Assembly: GCF_026168755.1 (NCBI RefSeq)
Contig: NZ_JAPFDR010000003.1
Location: 78,482-142,481 of the forward strand
Origin: Clostridium sp.
Lineage (GTDB): Bacteria; Bacillota; Clostridia; Clostridiales; Clostridiaceae
Direction of reading: 5' to 3'
DNA: 64,000 bases
Both the position numbers and the translations under genes were made by a program. The notes beneath the pieces are model-generated. The model worked only from the letters and a program-made list of their open reading frames with translations. It had not been told where the DNA came from and did no database searches. Shown here piece by piece: positions 39,702 to 48,027 of this stretch; within the stretch, counting starts at the first letter, position 1, and the number at the start of each line of letters is the position of its first letter.

Positions 39702-40979
39702 ATGGCAATTAATTTAGGAAAAGGAACAGTAGGAATTCATGGAGGATATTCACCAAAGTCAGGTGAACCAAGAGTTTTACCAATTTATCAAAGTGCAACT
39801 TATAAGTATGATGATCCGGATACATTAGAAGCTTTATTTGCTTTAAAGGCTGATGGTCATTTATATAGCAGAATTTCTAATCCAACAGTTGGGGAATTGG
39901 AAGAAAAGTATGCAAAATTAGAAGGTGGAGTTGGTGCAGTTGCAACTTCTTCAGGTCAATCAGCAATACTTTATGCAGTTTTAAATGTTTGTAAAGCAGG
40001 GGATCATTTAATCTCTGTAACATCTTTATATGGTGGAACAGTTAATTTATTTTCAGTTCACTTAAAAAATTTAGGGATAGAAGTTACTTTTGTGGAACCA
40101 GATGCATCTGAAGAAGATATTTTATATAAGGTTAAGGCAAATACAAAAGCTATATATGGAGAAACAATAGGAAATCCAGGGTTAAATGTTTTGGATTTTG
40201 ATAAATTCTCAAGTGTAGCTAAAAAAATTAAGGTACCATTTATAGTTGATAATACAGTAGCAACGCCTTATCATTGCAATCCATTTGAACACGGAGCAAA
40301 CATAGTTGTTCATTCAACAACAAAATACTCTGAGGGACATGCTCAAACTATTGGGGGAATAGTAGTAGATGGAGGAAATTTTGATTGGACAAATGGTAAA
40401 TTTAATGATTTTACAGAGCCAGATCCAAGTTATCATGGAATTAAATATGTTGAAAGCTTTGGAGATGCAGCATATATAGTTAAACTTAGAGTAACTTTAT
40501 TAAGAGATCTAGGAGCATGCATGAGTCCGTTTAATGCTTATTTAACTAATTTAGGATTAGAAACTTTACATTTAAGAATGGAGAGACATTCTAAAAATGC
40601 ATTAGAAATAGCACAGTGGTTAACAACTCAAGAAAAAGTATCATGGGTTAATTATCCTTTACTTGAAGGAAGTAAATATTATGATTTAGCAAAGAAATAT
40701 CTTAAAGGTGGAGCAAGTGGTCTTCTAACTTTTGGAATTAAAGGCGGAATAGAAAATGCTAAAGAATTTAGTAGGGGATTAAATTTAATAGCATTAGCAG
40801 TAACTTTAGGAGATGCGAGAAGTTGCCTTTTACATCCGGCAACTACAAGTCATAGCCAATTAAATGAAGAGGAATTATTAGCAAGTGGTGTTACACCAGA
40901 TTTATTAAGGCTTTCTGTTGGAATAGAGGATACAAAGGATTTAATTAATGATATTAGTGAAGCATTAAAAGCTATATAA
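39702..40979 (+). CDS. metY: O-acetylhomoserine sulfhydrylase
   Basis: 425 residues, a PLP enzyme of the Cys/Met metabolism family. The PLP lysine is in HSTTKYSEGHAQTIGG, and the phosphate-binding loop is around TSSGQSAIL. The length (about 425) and the insertion after residue 220 fit O-acetylhomoserine sulfhydrylase rather than the shorter cystathionine gamma-synthase. It joins sulfide to O-acetylhomoserine to make homocysteine. Transcribed with hom from the SAM riboswitch promoter. Confidence 0.93.
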   Translation: MAINLGKGTVGIHGGYSPKSGEPRVLPIYQSATYKYDDPDTLEALFALKADGHLYSRISNPTVGELEEKYAKLEGGVGAVATSSGQSAILYAVLNVCKAGDHLISVTSLYGGTVNLFSVHLKNLGIEVTFVEPDASEEDILYKVKANTKAIYGETIGNPGLNVLDFDKFSSVAKKIKVPFIVDNTVATPYHCNPFEHGANIVVHSTTKYSEGHAQTIGGIVVDGGNFDWTNGKFNDFTEPDPSYHGIKYVESFGDAAYIVKLRVTLLRDLGACMSPFNAYLTNLGLETLHLRMERHSKNALEIAQWLTTQEKVSWVNYPLLEGSKYYDLAKKYLKGGASGLLTFGIKGGIENAKEFSRGLNLIALAVTLGDARSCLLHPATTSHSQLNEEELLASGVTPDLLRLSVGIEDTKDLINDISEALKAI

Positions 40980-41000
40980 GAAATGGGAGGAGGAATAATA

Positions 41001-42221
41001 ATGACTAAAGTAGCTATTATGGGATATGGAGTAGTAGGTAGTGGGCTTATTGAATTAATAGATAAAAATAGGGAAAACCATAGTAAAAATGAAATAGTTA
41101 TAACAAGTATTTTAGTGAGAAATAAAGATAAGTATATTGATTCAAGCCATAGAGAAGTTATTACTACTAGTGTAGAAGAATTTTTTTCTGCAGAAAGTGA
41201 TGTTGTAATAGAAGTAATGGGTGGCCTTAATCCAGCTTATGATTATGTTAAAAATGCATTATTATTAAAGAAGCATGTAGTTACAGCAAATAAAGACTTG
41301 ATAGCTACATTTGGACATGAATTATTTCAATTAGCTAAAGAAAATAATGTTTCTTTAAAATTTGAGGCAGCAGTAGCAGGGGGAATACCTATAATAAAGC
41401 CATTAACTGAAAGTCTTTATGGGAATGGTATAAGTAGTATAAAGGCAATATTAAATGGAACAACTAATTTTATACTAACTAAGATGAATAGTGAAAGTTT
41501 ATCTTATGAAGATGCTCTTAAGGAAGCACAAGATCTTGGATTTGCTGAAGCTAATCCAGAATCAGATGTTATGGGTTATGACTCCGCTAGAAAACTTGCA
41601 ATACTATCAAGTTTAGCTTTTGATAAAAAATTTCAGTGGAATGATATATCAATAGAAGGAATTACTGATATAGATGAAAATGACTTTAAATATGCTAATA
41701 AGTTAAATTGTAAAATCAAACTTGTTGCAGAATCATTTAAGTGCAAAAGTGGAATATATACATCTGTAAAACCTATATTGGTAGATGAACAAAGTATATT
41801 AGCTAAGATTGATAATGAAGTTAATGCAGTTATTTTAAATGGAGATGAAATAGGGGAATTATTATTTGTAGGTAAGGGGGCTGGAAAATTACCTACAGGA
41901 AGTGCTGTTTATAGCGATTTAAATGATATTATAAATAATAGATTTACTGATGTTGATAGTTTTAATAAAGAAGAAGCAAATGTAATAAAATTTGCAAGCA
42001 AAACATGTAATTGTATATTGAGAATAAAGACATCAAATATAGATGAAGCAATAAATAAGTGTAGGGAAAATTTTAATAATATAAAAATTATAGATAAAAG
42101 TATAAGTGGGGAAGTTGCAATTTTTATTGAATGTACTTCAGAAGCATATGTGGAGAAGTTCATTGAGAATCTAAAAAATGAAGATAATTATGAATATGCA
42201 AGGAAATTAATAGTTGCCTAG
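41001..42221 (+). CDS. hom: Homoserine dehydrogenase with ACT domain
   Basis: 406 residues. Rossmann motif VAIMGYGVVGSGL, catalytic core VTANKDLIATFGHELF, FEAAVAGGIPIIKPL, AILNGTTNFILTKM and AEANPESDVMGYDSARK, then a C-terminal ACT domain (about 335-406), the usual threonine-feedback module. The ATG at 41001 follows GGGAGGAGG; an in-frame ATG at 40983 overlaps that RBS and is unlikely. It lies 21 bases after metY, so SAM controls both homoserine supply and its sulfhydrylation. Confidence 0.94.
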   Translation: MTKVAIMGYGVVGSGLIELIDKNRENHSKNEIVITSILVRNKDKYIDSSHREVITTSVEEFFSAESDVVIEVMGGLNPAYDYVKNALLLKKHVVTANKDLIATFGHELFQLAKENNVSLKFEAAVAGGIPIIKPLTESLYGNGISSIKAILNGTTNFILTKMNSESLSYEDALKEAQDLGFAEANPESDVMGYDSARKLAILSSLAFDKKFQWNDISIEGITDIDENDFKYANKLNCKIKLVAESFKCKSGIYTSVKPILVDEQSILAKIDNEVNAVILNGDEIGELLFVGKGAGKLPTGSAVYSDLNDIINNRFTDVDSFNKEEANVIKFASKTCNCILRIKTSNIDEAINKCRENFNNIKIIDKSISGEVAIFIECTSEAYVEKFIENLKNEDNYEYARKLIVA

Positions 42222-42236
42222 TAGATAAAATAAATA

Positions 42237-42275
42237 AAGAGATTGTATTTTGATTTTATACAATCTCTTTTTTGT
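42237..42275 (+). terminator. Terminator of the metY-hom operon
   Basis: AAAGAGATTGTAT and ATACAATCTCTTT with a 9-base loop and a T-run. Confidence 0.9.
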
Positions 42276-42311
42276 TGGATAAAAATTGTATAAATGAAAA
42301 AAATAAAATTC

Positions 42312-42330
42312 GATAATGATAATTATTATC
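42312..42330. promoter_or_regulatory. Fur-type box upstream of rpsD
   Basis: GATAATGATAATTATTATC matches the classical 19-base Fur box (GATAATGATAATCATTATC) at 18 of 19 positions, and the following ATT extends it. It lies 68 bases before the rpsD start, a position that can overlap a promoter. PerR and Zur boxes share this shape, so the exact regulator is not certain. Confidence 0.8.
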
Positions 42331-42397
42331 ATTTACAAATGAAAAATTATATGTTATATTGTATTTAGGCTTAGAAATAATTTAAGGAGATGATTGT

Positions 42398-42994
42398 ATG
42401 GCAAAGATGATGGGACCAAGATTTAAGCAGTGCAGACGATTAGGCTTAAATGTTTGTGGACATCCAAAAGCGATGAAGAGAGCAGCCAAAGGTACAGCAA
42501 GAAATGATAAAAAACTTTCTGACTATGGTACTCAATTATTAGAAAAGCAAAGATTAAGAGCTTATTACGGAGTTATGGAAAAGCAATTTGCTAACTACTT
42601 TGAAAAAGCATCTAAATCAAAAGAATTAACAGGTCATGCTTTAATTAACTTACTAGAATGCAGATTAGATAATTTAGTTTATAGATTAGGTTTTGCAAAC
42701 TCAATAAGACAAGCAAGACAAATGGTTGTTCATGGTCATATTTTAGTTAATGGTAAAAAAGTTGATATTCCATCATTCAACGTTTCAGTTGGAGATGAAA
42801 TTAAATTAAGAGAAAAATCTAAAAAGAATGTTATGTTCAAAGAAAACTTTGAATCAAACATACTTAATGTTTTACCATACTTAAGTAAAAATGAAGCTAA
42901 TTTCTCTGGAGTTTTAGAAAGACTTCCTCAAAGAACTGAAGTTCCAATAGAAATTAATGAAGTTTTAGTTGTAGAGTATTATTCTAAAAACTAG
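42398..42994 (+). CDS. rpsD: 30S ribosomal protein S4 (stand-alone copy)
   Basis: 198 residues. N-terminal region with [20 protein letters not shown], then the S4 RNA-binding domain ([35 protein letters not shown]). It nucleates 30S assembly by binding 16S rRNA. Two cysteines (residues 12 and 20) are kept from the four-Cys zinc site of some S4 proteins, so the site is incomplete. The gene is alone, away from the alpha operon where rpsD often sits; several clostridia have two S4 genes, so this may be the second one. RBS AAGGAGATG. Confidence 0.93.
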   Translation: MAKMMGPRFKQCRRLGLNVCGHPKAMKRAAKGTARNDKKLSDYGTQLLEKQRLRAYYGVMEKQFANYFEKASKSKELTGHALINLLECRLDNLVYRLGFANSIRQARQMVVHGHILVNGKKVDIPSFNVSVGDEIKLREKSKKNVMFKENFESNILNVLPYLSKNEANFSGVLERLPQRTEVPIEINEVLVVEYYSKN

Positions 42995-43095
42995 TTAAAA
43001 TCATCTTTCATTTAAGGAAGAAATTTTCTCTAAAAATTATATCTTGTATTATTTATAAGCCAATGTTGAATTTAAATAAGTTGTGTGAAAAGAAA

Positions 43096-43136
43096 AAGAC
43101 TAATGTGATGTGCAGATCATATTAGTCTCTTTCTTT
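43096..43136 (+). terminator. Terminator downstream of rpsD
   Basis: AAAGACTAATGTGAT and ATCATATTAGTCTCTTT form a strong stem, about 100 bases beyond the rpsD stop, leaving a long 3' untranslated region. Confidence 0.8.
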
Positions 43137-43148
43137 ATTATTTATAGC

Positions 43149-43184
43149 AAAAAAACATGATAAACAAATTTGTTTATCATGTTT
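43149..43184 (-). terminator. Terminator of thrS
   Basis: AAACATGATAAACAAATTTGTTTATCATGTTT is a perfect palindrome; on the minus strand it is followed by a T-run (plus-strand As at 43149-43155). Confidence 0.85.
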
Positions 43185-43192
43185 AATTAAAA

Positions 43193-45124
43193 TTATCTTT
43201 CTTTATTAGCTATTTCAGAAGTGATTCTAGAAACAAATGAATCTAAAGCCATTGCTCCTTCATCATCATTTTTTCTACTTCTTACAGAAACTTCATTGTT
43301 AGCAGCTTCCTTTTCACCTACAACTAAGATATAAGGAACTCTTTCAAGTCTAGCTTCTCTAATTTTGTAACCAATTTTTTCAACTCTGTGGTCAGCTTCA
43401 ACTCTAACACCATTTCTTCTTAAAGTTTTAACTACTTCATTAGCATAATCAGCATATTTATCAGAAAGTGGAAGAACTTTAGCTTGAACAGGTGACATCC
43501 ATGTTGGGAAAGCTCCAGCATACTTTTCAATTAAAGTAGCTATAGTTCTTTCATAACATCCAATTGATGATCTATGAATAACAAATGGTATTTTCTTTTC
43601 GCCATCTTTATCAATATAAGTCATACCAAGTCTTTCACCTAAAGCAAAATCAATTTGAACAGTAATTATTGTATCTTCTTTTCCATGAACGTTTTTAGAT
43701 TGGATATCAAGTTTTGGTCCATAGAATGCAGCTTCACCTTCAGCTTCAACATAATCAATTCCTAAGTGATCTAATATAGTTCTCATTTGGTTTTGAGTAG
43801 CTTCCCAAGCTTCTGGGTTATTTATATATTTTTCAGTGTTTGTTGGATCCCATTTAGAGAATCTGTAAGATATATCTTCAGAAATTCCTAAAGTCTCCAT
43901 AACGTAATTTATTAAATCAACAACTTCTTTGAATTCATCTTCTAATTGTTCTGGAGTACAGATTATATGACCTTCTGATAAAGTGAATTGTCTAACTCTA
44001 GTAAGACCGTGCATTTCACCTGAAGCTTCTTTTCTGAATAGAGTAGAAGTTTCAGCATATCTTATTGGAAGATCTCTATAACTGTGTTGTTCTGCATTGT
44101 AAACAGTGAATTGGAATGGGCAAGTCATTGGTCTTAAAGCCATAACTTCAGCATCTTTTTCTTCATCACCTAATACAAACATACCATCTTTATAGTGGCT
44201 CCAGTGACCAGAAGCTACGAATAAATCATTTTTAGACATAAATGGAGTCTTAGTTAAAACGTAACCTCTCTTTTCTTCTTCATCTTCAATCCATCTTTGA
44301 AGAGTTTGGAATAACTTAGCCCCCTTAGGCATGAATAATGGAAGTCCTTGACCTACTTTTTCATCAGTAGTAAAGATTCCAAGTTCTCTACCTAATTTGT
44401 TATGATCTCTCTTTTTAGCTTCTTCTAAAGCTTCTAAGTGAGAATCTAAGTCTGCTTTCTTTAAGAATGCAGTTCCGTATATTCTAGAAAGCATTTTGTT
44501 CTTTTCGTCACCTTTCCAGTAAGCACCAGCACTTCTTATAAGCTTAATAGCCTTAATGTTCTTTAATGATAATACGTGAGGTCCAGCACAAAGGTCAGTG
44601 AAATCACCTATTTTATAGAATGAAATAATTTCATCTTCTGGAAGGTCATTTATTAATTCAACCTTATAAGGCTCATCTTTCATAAGCTCTAAAGCTTCAT
44701 TTCTAGGAAGTTCAAATCTTTCAATTTGAGGATTTTCCTTTATTATTTTTTTCATTTCAGCTTCAATTTTCTCTAAATCTTCAGCAGAGAAAGGTTTTTC
44801 TACATCGAAATCATAGTAGAATCCATTAGTAATTGCAGGTCCAATAGCAATTTTAGCTTCTGGGAATAATCTTTTAACTGCAGCTGCAAGTACATGAGAA
44901 ATACTATGTCTTACAGCGTCTTTTCCTTCTTGAGAATCGAAAGTACAAATTTCTAATTCACAATCTTCATTTAAAGTTGTTCTTAAATCAACAACTTTAC
45001 CATTAACTATTCCGCATTGAGCAACTCTTGCTAAACCTTCGCTTATAGCTTTAGCAACGTCTAAAACTGATGATCCATTTTCAACTTCTTTAATTGATCC
45101 ATCTTTTAAAGTGATTTTTATCAT
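43193..45124 (-). CDS. thrS: Threonyl-tRNA synthetase
   Basis: 643 residues, class II. Order: TGS domain (1-60), editing/second additional domain with HSISHVLAAAVKRLFPEA and the cysteine-containing CAGPHVLS, class II core with RYAETSTLFRKEASGEMHGLTRVRQF and YGPKLDIQ, and an anticodon-binding domain (about 540-643). The ATG at 45124 is preceded by AGGGAG; an in-frame ATG at 45142 lies upstream of that RBS and is unlikely. Expression is controlled by a T-box leader. Confidence 0.96.
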   Translation of the reverse strand: MIKITLKDGSIKEVENGSSVLDVAKAISEGLARVAQCGIVNGKVVDLRTTLNEDCELEICTFDSQEGKDAVRHSISHVLAAAVKRLFPEAKIAIGPAITNGFYYDFDVEKPFSAEDLEKIEAEMKKIIKENPQIERFELPRNEALELMKDEPYKVELINDLPEDEIISFYKIGDFTDLCAGPHVLSLKNIKAIKLIRSAGAYWKGDEKNKMLSRIYGTAFLKKADLDSHLEALEEAKKRDHNKLGRELGIFTTDEKVGQGLPLFMPKGAKLFQTLQRWIEDEEEKRGYVLTKTPFMSKNDLFVASGHWSHYKDGMFVLGDEEKDAEVMALRPMTCPFQFTVYNAEQHSYRDLPIRYAETSTLFRKEASGEMHGLTRVRQFTLSEGHIICTPEQLEDEFKEVVDLINYVMETLGISEDISYRFSKWDPTNTEKYINNPEAWEATQNQMRTILDHLGIDYVEAEGEAAFYGPKLDIQSKNVHGKEDTIITVQIDFALGERLGMTYIDKDGEKKIPFVIHRSSIGCYERTIATLIEKYAGAFPTWMSPVQAKVLPLSDKYADYANEVVKTLRRNGVRVEADHRVEKIGYKIREARLERVPYILVVGEKEAANNEVSVRSRKNDDEGAMALDSFVSRITSEIANKER

Positions 45125-45337
45125 TTTTATATCTCCCTTCATTATAAATAAAATTCAAAATCTGTGATTTTGTTAATTGAGTTTACCCATCCAATTAAAT
45201 ATGGGATGAGTTTCTTTTTATAGTATTTAAGAGTTAAGCATTAATAAAAAGAATTAAAGTGTTTGTGTAGCTATTTTTAAATTAACTCTAAATTAAATTG
45301 CTTTATCTAAAATATATAATATTAATTTACTGTATAA
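45125..45337. other. Leader between the thrS T-box terminator and the start codon
   Basis: About 210 bases. On the minus strand ACTCATCC and GGATGGGT (45184-45211) form an 8 bp hairpin about 60 bases before the gene. I see no other known element; a long untranslated segment after a T-box is a little unusual. Confidence 0.4.
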
Positions 45338-45597
45338 AAAAAGCTCTTCGTCGCTTTTCTTATACAAAATAGTATAGAAAAGGGACGAGAGCGTTATAAT
45401 TCCCGCGGTTCCACCCTTAATTGTCTAAAATAGACCACTTAAGTAAGCATCGTAACGTGATGTAACGGACTTGATTAGAGTCTCTCAGAGGTAGTCTTCA
45501 ATTAATTTCATTTAAAAATACTTTCAGCTAATGTATTTTCTCTCTGAAAATGAAGGTTTAATTTACTCGTCTCTTCATCGAATTAAAATAATTTAGA
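45338..45597 (-). promoter_or_regulatory. T-box leader of thrS (threonine specifier)
   Basis: On the minus strand, AAGGGTGGAACCGCGGG (45402-45418) is a canonical T-box. The terminator stem GCTCTCGTCCC...AAGCGACGAAGAGC with a T-run lies at 45336-45392. Stem I reads GAAGAGACGAGTAAATT ... GAAGACTACCTCTGAGAG; the specifier is ACT (45493-45495) or the adjacent ACC, both threonine. Low charged tRNA-Thr should permit thrS read-through. Confidence 0.93.
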
Positions 45598-45733
45598 ATT
45601 TTACTTACCAATAATTATAATTATCTAACTTTGTAATGTCAACAAATTGTAAGATAAAATATTTTGCTTAACAAGTCATATTATTAAGTAAAGTAACATA
45701 TATTTTATAAATAAAGTTTAGTGAGTGAGTCTT

Positions 45734-45970
45734 ATGTATGATTATAGTTCTTTAGAATTTTCTTCTTATGATTGGCTTCAATACTTTTCAAGTAGGTCTA
45801 ATCATTGGGTATTAAGATATTGGAGAAATAATGGAGAAGCATTTTTTAATAGATTTACGATAATAAGTGATAGAAGATTATTTATAATAGGGGATAAGGA
45901 TAGGGGAAATACTTACGAATTTAGAAAACCTTCTGAAGAAGCTTTTATACAAATTAATATGAAAATATAA
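45734..45970 (+). CDS. Small hypothetical protein, aromatic-rich
   Basis: 78 residues if the ATG at 45734 is used (MYDYSSLEFSSYDWLQYFSS). Rich in Tyr, Phe, Trp and Arg; no membrane segment or signal peptide. The ribosome binding site is weak (GTGAGTGAG), which lowers confidence that it is translated. It lies between the divergent thrS leader and tRNA-Gly. I do not recognise a family. Confidence 0.45.
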   Translation: MYDYSSLEFSSYDWLQYFSSRSNHWVLRYWRNNGEAFFNRFTIISDRRLFIIGDKDRGNTYEFRKPSEEAFIQINMKI

Positions 45971-46112
45971 AAATATATCAGATTTAACTTGTTTGTACTA
46001 GTTATGAAGATGGCTCAATTGGAGATTATAATATTTAAAAGAAAGATATCATGGGGTTGAGCCTTACATTTCTATGTTAAAAGAAAAAAATATATAAATT
46101 TTAAAAAATATA

Positions 46113-46141
46113 TTGACAAGTTCTATTTATGATAATATAAT
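46113..46141 (+). promoter_or_regulatory. Consensus promoter of the first tRNA-Gly
   Basis: Perfect TTGACA (46113-46118) and perfect TATAAT (46136-46141) with a 17-base spacer. Confidence 0.9.
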
Positions 46142-46171
46142 ATTAATTGTTCAGAGGAACTTAATTAAATA

Positions 46172-46250
46172 AATATGCGGGTATCGTATATCGGTAATAC
46201 TCCAGCCTTCCAAGCTGGAAAGGTGGGTTCGATTCCCACTACCCGCTCCA
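46172..46250 (+). repeat. Left copy of a 79-base direct repeat (AATAT + tRNA-Gly)
   Basis: The 79 bases from AATATGCGGG to the CCA end recur exactly at 47702-47780. The copies flank 1.45 kb holding an HNH nuclease gene and an unknown gene. Confidence 0.9.
46177..46250 (+). tRNA. tRNA-Gly (TCC)
   Basis: 74 bases with encoded CCA. Acceptor GCGGGTA/TACCCGC, anticodon arm CCAGC-CTTCCAA-GCTGG with anticodon TCC, T arm GTGGG-TTCGATT-CCCAC. Own consensus promoter upstream. Confidence 0.97.
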
Positions 46251-46416
46251 AATTAAAGCTGTGTTTTTCATAGCTTTTTTGTTTTTATTAAAATATGTTT
46301 TCAGAGAGATTAAAAAATATATAACTTATTACAATATAATTTAAAATGTTTAAATAAAAAAGTAGTATAAATAAGTAAACTTATTATATACTACTATAAA
46401 TTTAAAAAGTTTAATA

Positions 46417-46818
46417 TTAAAGAGCATCTATTAATAAATCTAAAGCAAGTTCCTCTAAAGTATCTACAGTATATCTGACACAACCCATTAAATTAAATAT
46501 TATATCCTCTTTTTTATATCCTTCCTTATATCTTTTAAGATTTTTTAATAATCTCTTTAAGGAGTTATTATGAATTCCTAAAATTTGTGATATTTCTTTT
46601 GGAGAATAATAATCTTTTGATAGAATTCTGTACAATTTAGTTTGCATATCAACTTTATATTGAAGATCAACAAATTGATTTTGATGCGGACCATTTTTGC
46701 CTCTATGGTGAAGAGCACATAAATATTTGTAGTTTATTTCAATATCAAAACCGCCTTCACTTCTATGAATTATATGATGAATATCTGCTTTATCGCCACA
46801 TATCTCACAATTGTACAA
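46417..46818 (-). CDS. HNH endonuclease-like protein with C-terminal helix-turn-helix
   Basis: 133 residues. The N-terminal half is a minimal HNH nuclease: a CEICG zinc pair, DIHHIIHRSEGG (the HH of the motif), and CALHHRGKNGPH with a further Cys and His. The C-terminal half has a helix-turn-helix-like stretch (YSPKEISQILGIHNNSLKRL). Start TTG, with AAGGGGGC upstream; no ATG fits. Small HNH proteins of this kind occur in phages and mobile elements. It lies between two identical tRNA-Gly genes. Confidence 0.75.
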   Translation of the reverse strand: MYNCEICGDKADIHHIIHRSEGGFDIEINYKYLCALHHRGKNGPHQNQFVDLQYKVDMQTKLYRILSKDYYSPKEISQILGIHNNSLKRLLKNLKRYKEGYKKEDIIFNLMGCVRYTVDTLEELALDLLIDAL

Positions 46819-46978
46819 TGGATTGCCCCCTTTAATCCTTTTATTATATTATAATCTAAATTGTGTGAAATATCAAATTTACAGAACTTTAAAATCATTA
46901 CTATTGATTAGTTTTAGTATAAAATGTTACTATTAATATATAATATATTATATTAAAAATTATGAAGAAGGTGATAGT

Positions 46979-47653
46979 GTGAGGCACAATTATAATTCTT
47001 TTGAGTATTGGAAGGAGTTAATTATTGAGAACAAAACTATTAGAGGGCACATGCTTATGAATAGGATGCCTACAGATAAAAGCCTTTATATTCACACATT
47101 AATTTTCTGCAGGCAGAATGGATTAAATAATATTTGGGGTTACCTACCAGATATTAAAGCTTTAATAGGATATATTCAATACTCTTTTTTACCGGAAGCT
47201 TTTTATATATGGATTAATTCTAAGGATGGATCTGTATCAAAAATTCCAATAAAGACTGTAGAGCAAGTAATAAGTGATGGAGAAAAAAGTAAAAAAATTA
47301 CTAAAGAAGAAGCTAAAAAGATGAGGCATCAAGTTACTATAATTAAGAAGTGTTGGGATTTACCTAAGAATAAATTAATGCTAGAACTAAAGAAATTTGT
47401 AAGAGATTTTAATAGAAGTTGGCATGGGGATAGTAGTGAGTTTTTATATTTGAAAATTTTTGAGAAACCTGAAGAACTAGGAAAGTTTGTGCTGGATTCT
47501 AGTTATATGTCAAATAGTGAAGAAGTGTTTAGAAAAGAAAATAATGAAGATATAACAGCATGGTTAGACTTGTGTAAAAATGCTACTACTAATAAACAAG
47601 CTGGGGAAAAATTTAGAAATATATTGCAAAAAAATCTTACTGAAGTAATATAA
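46979..47653 (+). CDS. Hypothetical protein between duplicated tRNA-Gly genes
   Basis: 224 residues, GTG start with AAGGTGAT upstream. Mixed charged sequence with no signal peptide or membrane segment; blocks such as FCRQNGLNNIWGYLPDIKAL and a Lys-rich middle (KSKKITKEEAKKMRHQ). I do not recognise a family. It is divergent from the HNH gene and shares its intergenic region, so the two may be a functional pair or cargo of one element. Confidence 0.7.
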   Translation: MRHNYNSFEYWKELIIENKTIRGHMLMNRMPTDKSLYIHTLIFCRQNGLNNIWGYLPDIKALIGYIQYSFLPEAFYIWINSKDGSVSKIPIKTVEQVISDGEKSKKITKEEAKKMRHQVTIIKKCWDLPKNKLMLELKKFVRDFNRSWHGDSSEFLYLKIFEKPEELGKFVLDSSYMSNSEEVFRKENNEDITAWLDLCKNATTNKQAGEKFRNILQKNLTEVI

Positions 47654-47659
47654 AAAAAC

Positions 47660-47700
47660 TTGACAGTATAATTAGTATTTATTATAATTATTACTGTCAA
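47660..47700 (+). promoter_or_regulatory. Promoter of the second tRNA-Gly inside a large imperfect palindrome
   Basis: Perfect TTGACA (47660-47665) and TATAAT (47683-47688) with a 17-base spacer. The whole 41 bases are an imperfect palindrome with outer arms TTGACAGT and ACTGTCAA, the left arm containing the -35 box. This could be an operator or simply an alternative hairpin. Confidence 0.8.
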
Positions 47701-47701
47701 G

Positions 47702-47780
47702 AATATGCGGGTATCGTATATCGGTAATACTCCAGCCTTCCAAGCTGGAAAGGTGGGTTCGATTCCCACTACCCGCTCCA
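47702..47780 (+). repeat. Right copy of the 79-base direct repeat (AATAT + tRNA-Gly)
   Basis: Identical to 46172-46250; both copies carry a complete tRNA gene. Confidence 0.9.
47707..47780 (+). tRNA. tRNA-Gly (TCC), second identical copy
   Basis: 74 bases, identical to the gene at 46177, anticodon TCC. It is followed after 7 bases by tRNA-Lys, with which it is probably co-transcribed. Confidence 0.97.
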
Positions 47781-47787
47781 TTTTTAT

Positions 47788-47863
47788 GCGCTATTAGCTC
47801 AGTTGGTAGAGCACCTGACTCTTAATCAGGGTGTCCCCGGTTCGAACCCGTGATGGCGCACCA
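47788..47863 (+). tRNA. tRNA-Lys (CTT)
   Basis: 76 bases including CCA. Acceptor GCGCTAT pairs with ATGGCGC (one wobble), D arm GCTCAGTTGGTAGAGC, anticodon arm CCTGA-CTCTTAA-TCAGG giving anticodon CTT, T arm with GGTTCGAACCC. A run ATTAAAAGGAAGTAATTAAATTACTTCCTTTTTT right after it (47863-47897) is a terminator. Confidence 0.95.
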
Positions 47864-47867
47864 TTAA

Positions 47868-47897
47868 AAGGAAGTAATTAAATTACTTCCTTTTTTC
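47868..47897 (+). terminator. Terminator of the tRNA-Gly/tRNA-Lys transcript
   Basis: AAGGAAGTAATT and AATTACTTCCTT form a hairpin followed by TTTT. Confidence 0.88.
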
Positions 47898-47975
47898 ATG
47901 TAAATAAATTTTTAAAATTTATATTTAATAAATCAGAAAATTTTATAATAAAATATTATAGTAAAAATTTTTTAG

Positions 47976-48004
47976 TTGACATTAATTTATTAATTTGATA
48001 ATCT
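47976..48004 (+). promoter_or_regulatory. Promoter of the metT-like gene
   Basis: Perfect TTGACA (47976-47981) and TAATCT (47999-48004), spacer 17 bases, ahead of the SAM riboswitch. Confidence 0.6.
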
Positions 48005-48027
48005 TATTAATGAAAATTGAAAAAATA

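Noticed and set aside
46012..46062. GGCTCAA ... TTGAGCC inverted repeat
   Set aside because: Only seven pairs around a loop of more than 30 bases and no T-run; too weak to call a terminator or an operator.
47503..47781. Minus-strand frame of 92 codons starting MERVVGIEPTFPAWKAGVLP
   Set aside because: It reads backwards through the tRNA-Gly gene; this peptide is a well-known false protein produced by antisense translation of tRNA-Gly.
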